From positions 1 to 5,978 of the forward strand of contig JAJYYW010000101.1 of the NCBI GenBank assembly GCA_021800575.1: DNA of 5,978 bases. The letters are read 5' to 3'. Every line of letters begins with the position of its first letter. Position 1 is the first letter of the stretch. The DNA is from a bacterium. Lineage in GTDB: Bacteria; JAMCPX01. Positions 5,073 to 5,978 of this stretch are shown piece after piece. The position numbers were made by a program, and so were the translations under genes. The notes beneath the pieces are model-generated. The model was not told the origin of the DNA. It saw only the letters and a program-made list of their open reading frames with translations, and did no database searches.

Positions 5073-5978
5073 ATGAAAGGTTTCATGCTCAAGCTATCAC
5101 CCCTGTTCGTTATGGCCTTATTCATTATGACCGGCTGTCCGTCAAGTCACATGTCAGGTGTCGGACAAAACGTCAGGACCTTTTCCGTCGGCAATTTCCC
5201 TTTTAAGATTGCAGCGGATTCATCGGGTAATGTGTGGGTCCTCAACTTTAAGGGCAATACCGTTACCAAGTTGAACGATGCACATGGCGTGATCGGTACC
5301 TATCCTGTTGATCCATCATCTTCAAATCTTGCCATCGATGCAAAGGGTGATGTGTGGGTGACAAGCGTTCAAAACAATTCGATTGTTGAACTGAGCCCAT
5401 CAGGACAAAAGATAGGGGACTACAGTGCAGGCTTTGACCCTCTTGGCATTGCAATAGATGCTTCCGGCAATGTATGGGTTGCAAATGGAACTGACACGGT
5501 GACTGCATTGAATCCGAACGGAGGCCTTCTCGGTACATATTACATGGGCGTCAATCCTGTTGATATAGTGATAGATGCTAAGGGTGATATCTGGGTATCA
5601 AATACCGGAGATAACACCGTGAGTGTCCTGAGTCCTACGGGTACATCCCTGGGCACATTCGGTGTCGGTGTAACGCCGACCGAGATAGGAATCGACAGCA
5701 AGGGCAACGCGTGGGTCGTGAACTATGGAGACAGTACACTTACCGAAATAGGTGCAGGCGGGATAACTTCCGGCACGTTCGGCACGAACGTAGAACCGGA
5801 CCACATCTCTATAGACCCGTCAGGTAACCTCTGGATCCAGGGAGACCACGATGTTATGGAAATGACGTCCGGCGGTTCACCAATCACGACCTATACCATG
5901 GATACCTGTCCGTGCGATATGGCAGTGGACTTCTATGGAACTGTATGGTTGGTCGACAGTACAAACAATAAGGTCAAC
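5073..5978 (+). CDS. NHL/Vgb-type beta-propeller lipoprotein, 3' truncated
   Basis: 302 codons are open from ATG 5073 to the right edge with no stop; the C-terminus is outside. The N-terminus is a lipoprotein signal: K2 and K7, a hydrophobic run to IMTG, then C22 as the lipidation site. Thus the protein is probably anchored in the cytoplasmic or outer membrane, facing the periplasm or exterior. From about 45 onward there are seven diverged copies of a 38-40-residue unit with core (I/V)D-x-x-G-(N/D)-x-W-V; the Trp residues are at 55, 95, 135, 174, 214, 254 and 292. This is the blade pattern of NHL and virginiamycin B lyase-like propellers, which mostly serve as binding scaffolds. The His/Glu residues of Vgb catalysis are not recognisable, so lyase activity is not suggested. 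A CPC motif at 279-281 lies between blades 6 and 7. Partner and ligand are unknown. Confidence 0.85.
   Translation, partial: MKGFMLKLSPLFVMALFIMTGCPSSHMSGVGQNVRTFSVGNFPFKIAADSSGNVWVLNFKGNTVTKLNDAHGVIGTYPVDPSSSNLAIDAKGDVWVTSVQNNSIVELSPSGQKIGDYSAGFDPLGIAIDASGNVWVANGTDTVTALNPNGGLLGTYYMGVNPVDIVIDAKGDIWVSNTGDNTVSVLSPTGTSLGTFGVGVTPTEIGIDSKGNAWVVNYGDSTLTEIGAGGITSGTFGTNVEPDHISIDPSGNLWIQGDHDVMEMTSGGSPITTYTMDTCPCDMAVDFYGTVWLVDSTNNKVN

Noticed and set aside
5073..5978. Repeated units as a DNA tandem repeat or CRISPR-like array
   Set aside because: The periodicity of about 120 bases is at protein level only; the DNA copies are diverged and are propeller blades in one open frame.

Overview
The window reads as part of a Gram-negative, probably anaerobic bacterium. 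The evidence is the tail of a glycyl-radical-enzyme activase (these enzymes work without oxygen), a lipoprotein with a lipobox, a second exported protein, and a copy of the CATTCCCGC/GCGGGAATC palindromic repeat that is common in Proteobacteria and related phyla. Desulfobacterota (former Deltaproteobacteria) is my best guess, but it is an inference and no marker gene is present.

Layout. (1) 1-290: 3' end of a radical SAM activase gene, plus strand, cut by the window edge. (2) 332-871, minus strand and convergent with it: an SRPBCC/START-like protein, with a clear sigma70-type promoter at 898-926. (3) 1024-2951, plus strand: a GC-rich two-gene unit, a classical short-chain dehydrogenase/reductase followed after 2 bases by an integral-membrane reductase of the ERG4/ERG24 (C-14/C-7 sterol reductase) family. 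Together they look like a membrane-associated lipid or isoprenoid oxidoreductase pair. (4) 2952-3292: a 341-base gap holding the palindromic repeat and, on the minus strand, a stretch that reads like a decayed protein. (5) 3293-4033: an AT-rich block (25% GC in a 60-base sample, against 67% in a sample of the dehydrogenase gene) with an orphan two-TM protein and, through an ATGA overlap, a small second gene whose frame is broken at a TGA. This is the best candidate for acquired DNA. (6) 4148-5978: two envelope genes, an exported glycine-rich protein and a lipoprotein with an NHL/Vgb-type beta-propeller that runs off the right edge.

I see no tRNA, rRNA, CRISPR array, integrase or transposase gene. 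I cannot show a new biological system here. The parts most worth a second look are the AT-rich two-gene cassette with its frameshift, and the dehydrogenase-ERG24-like reductase pair.
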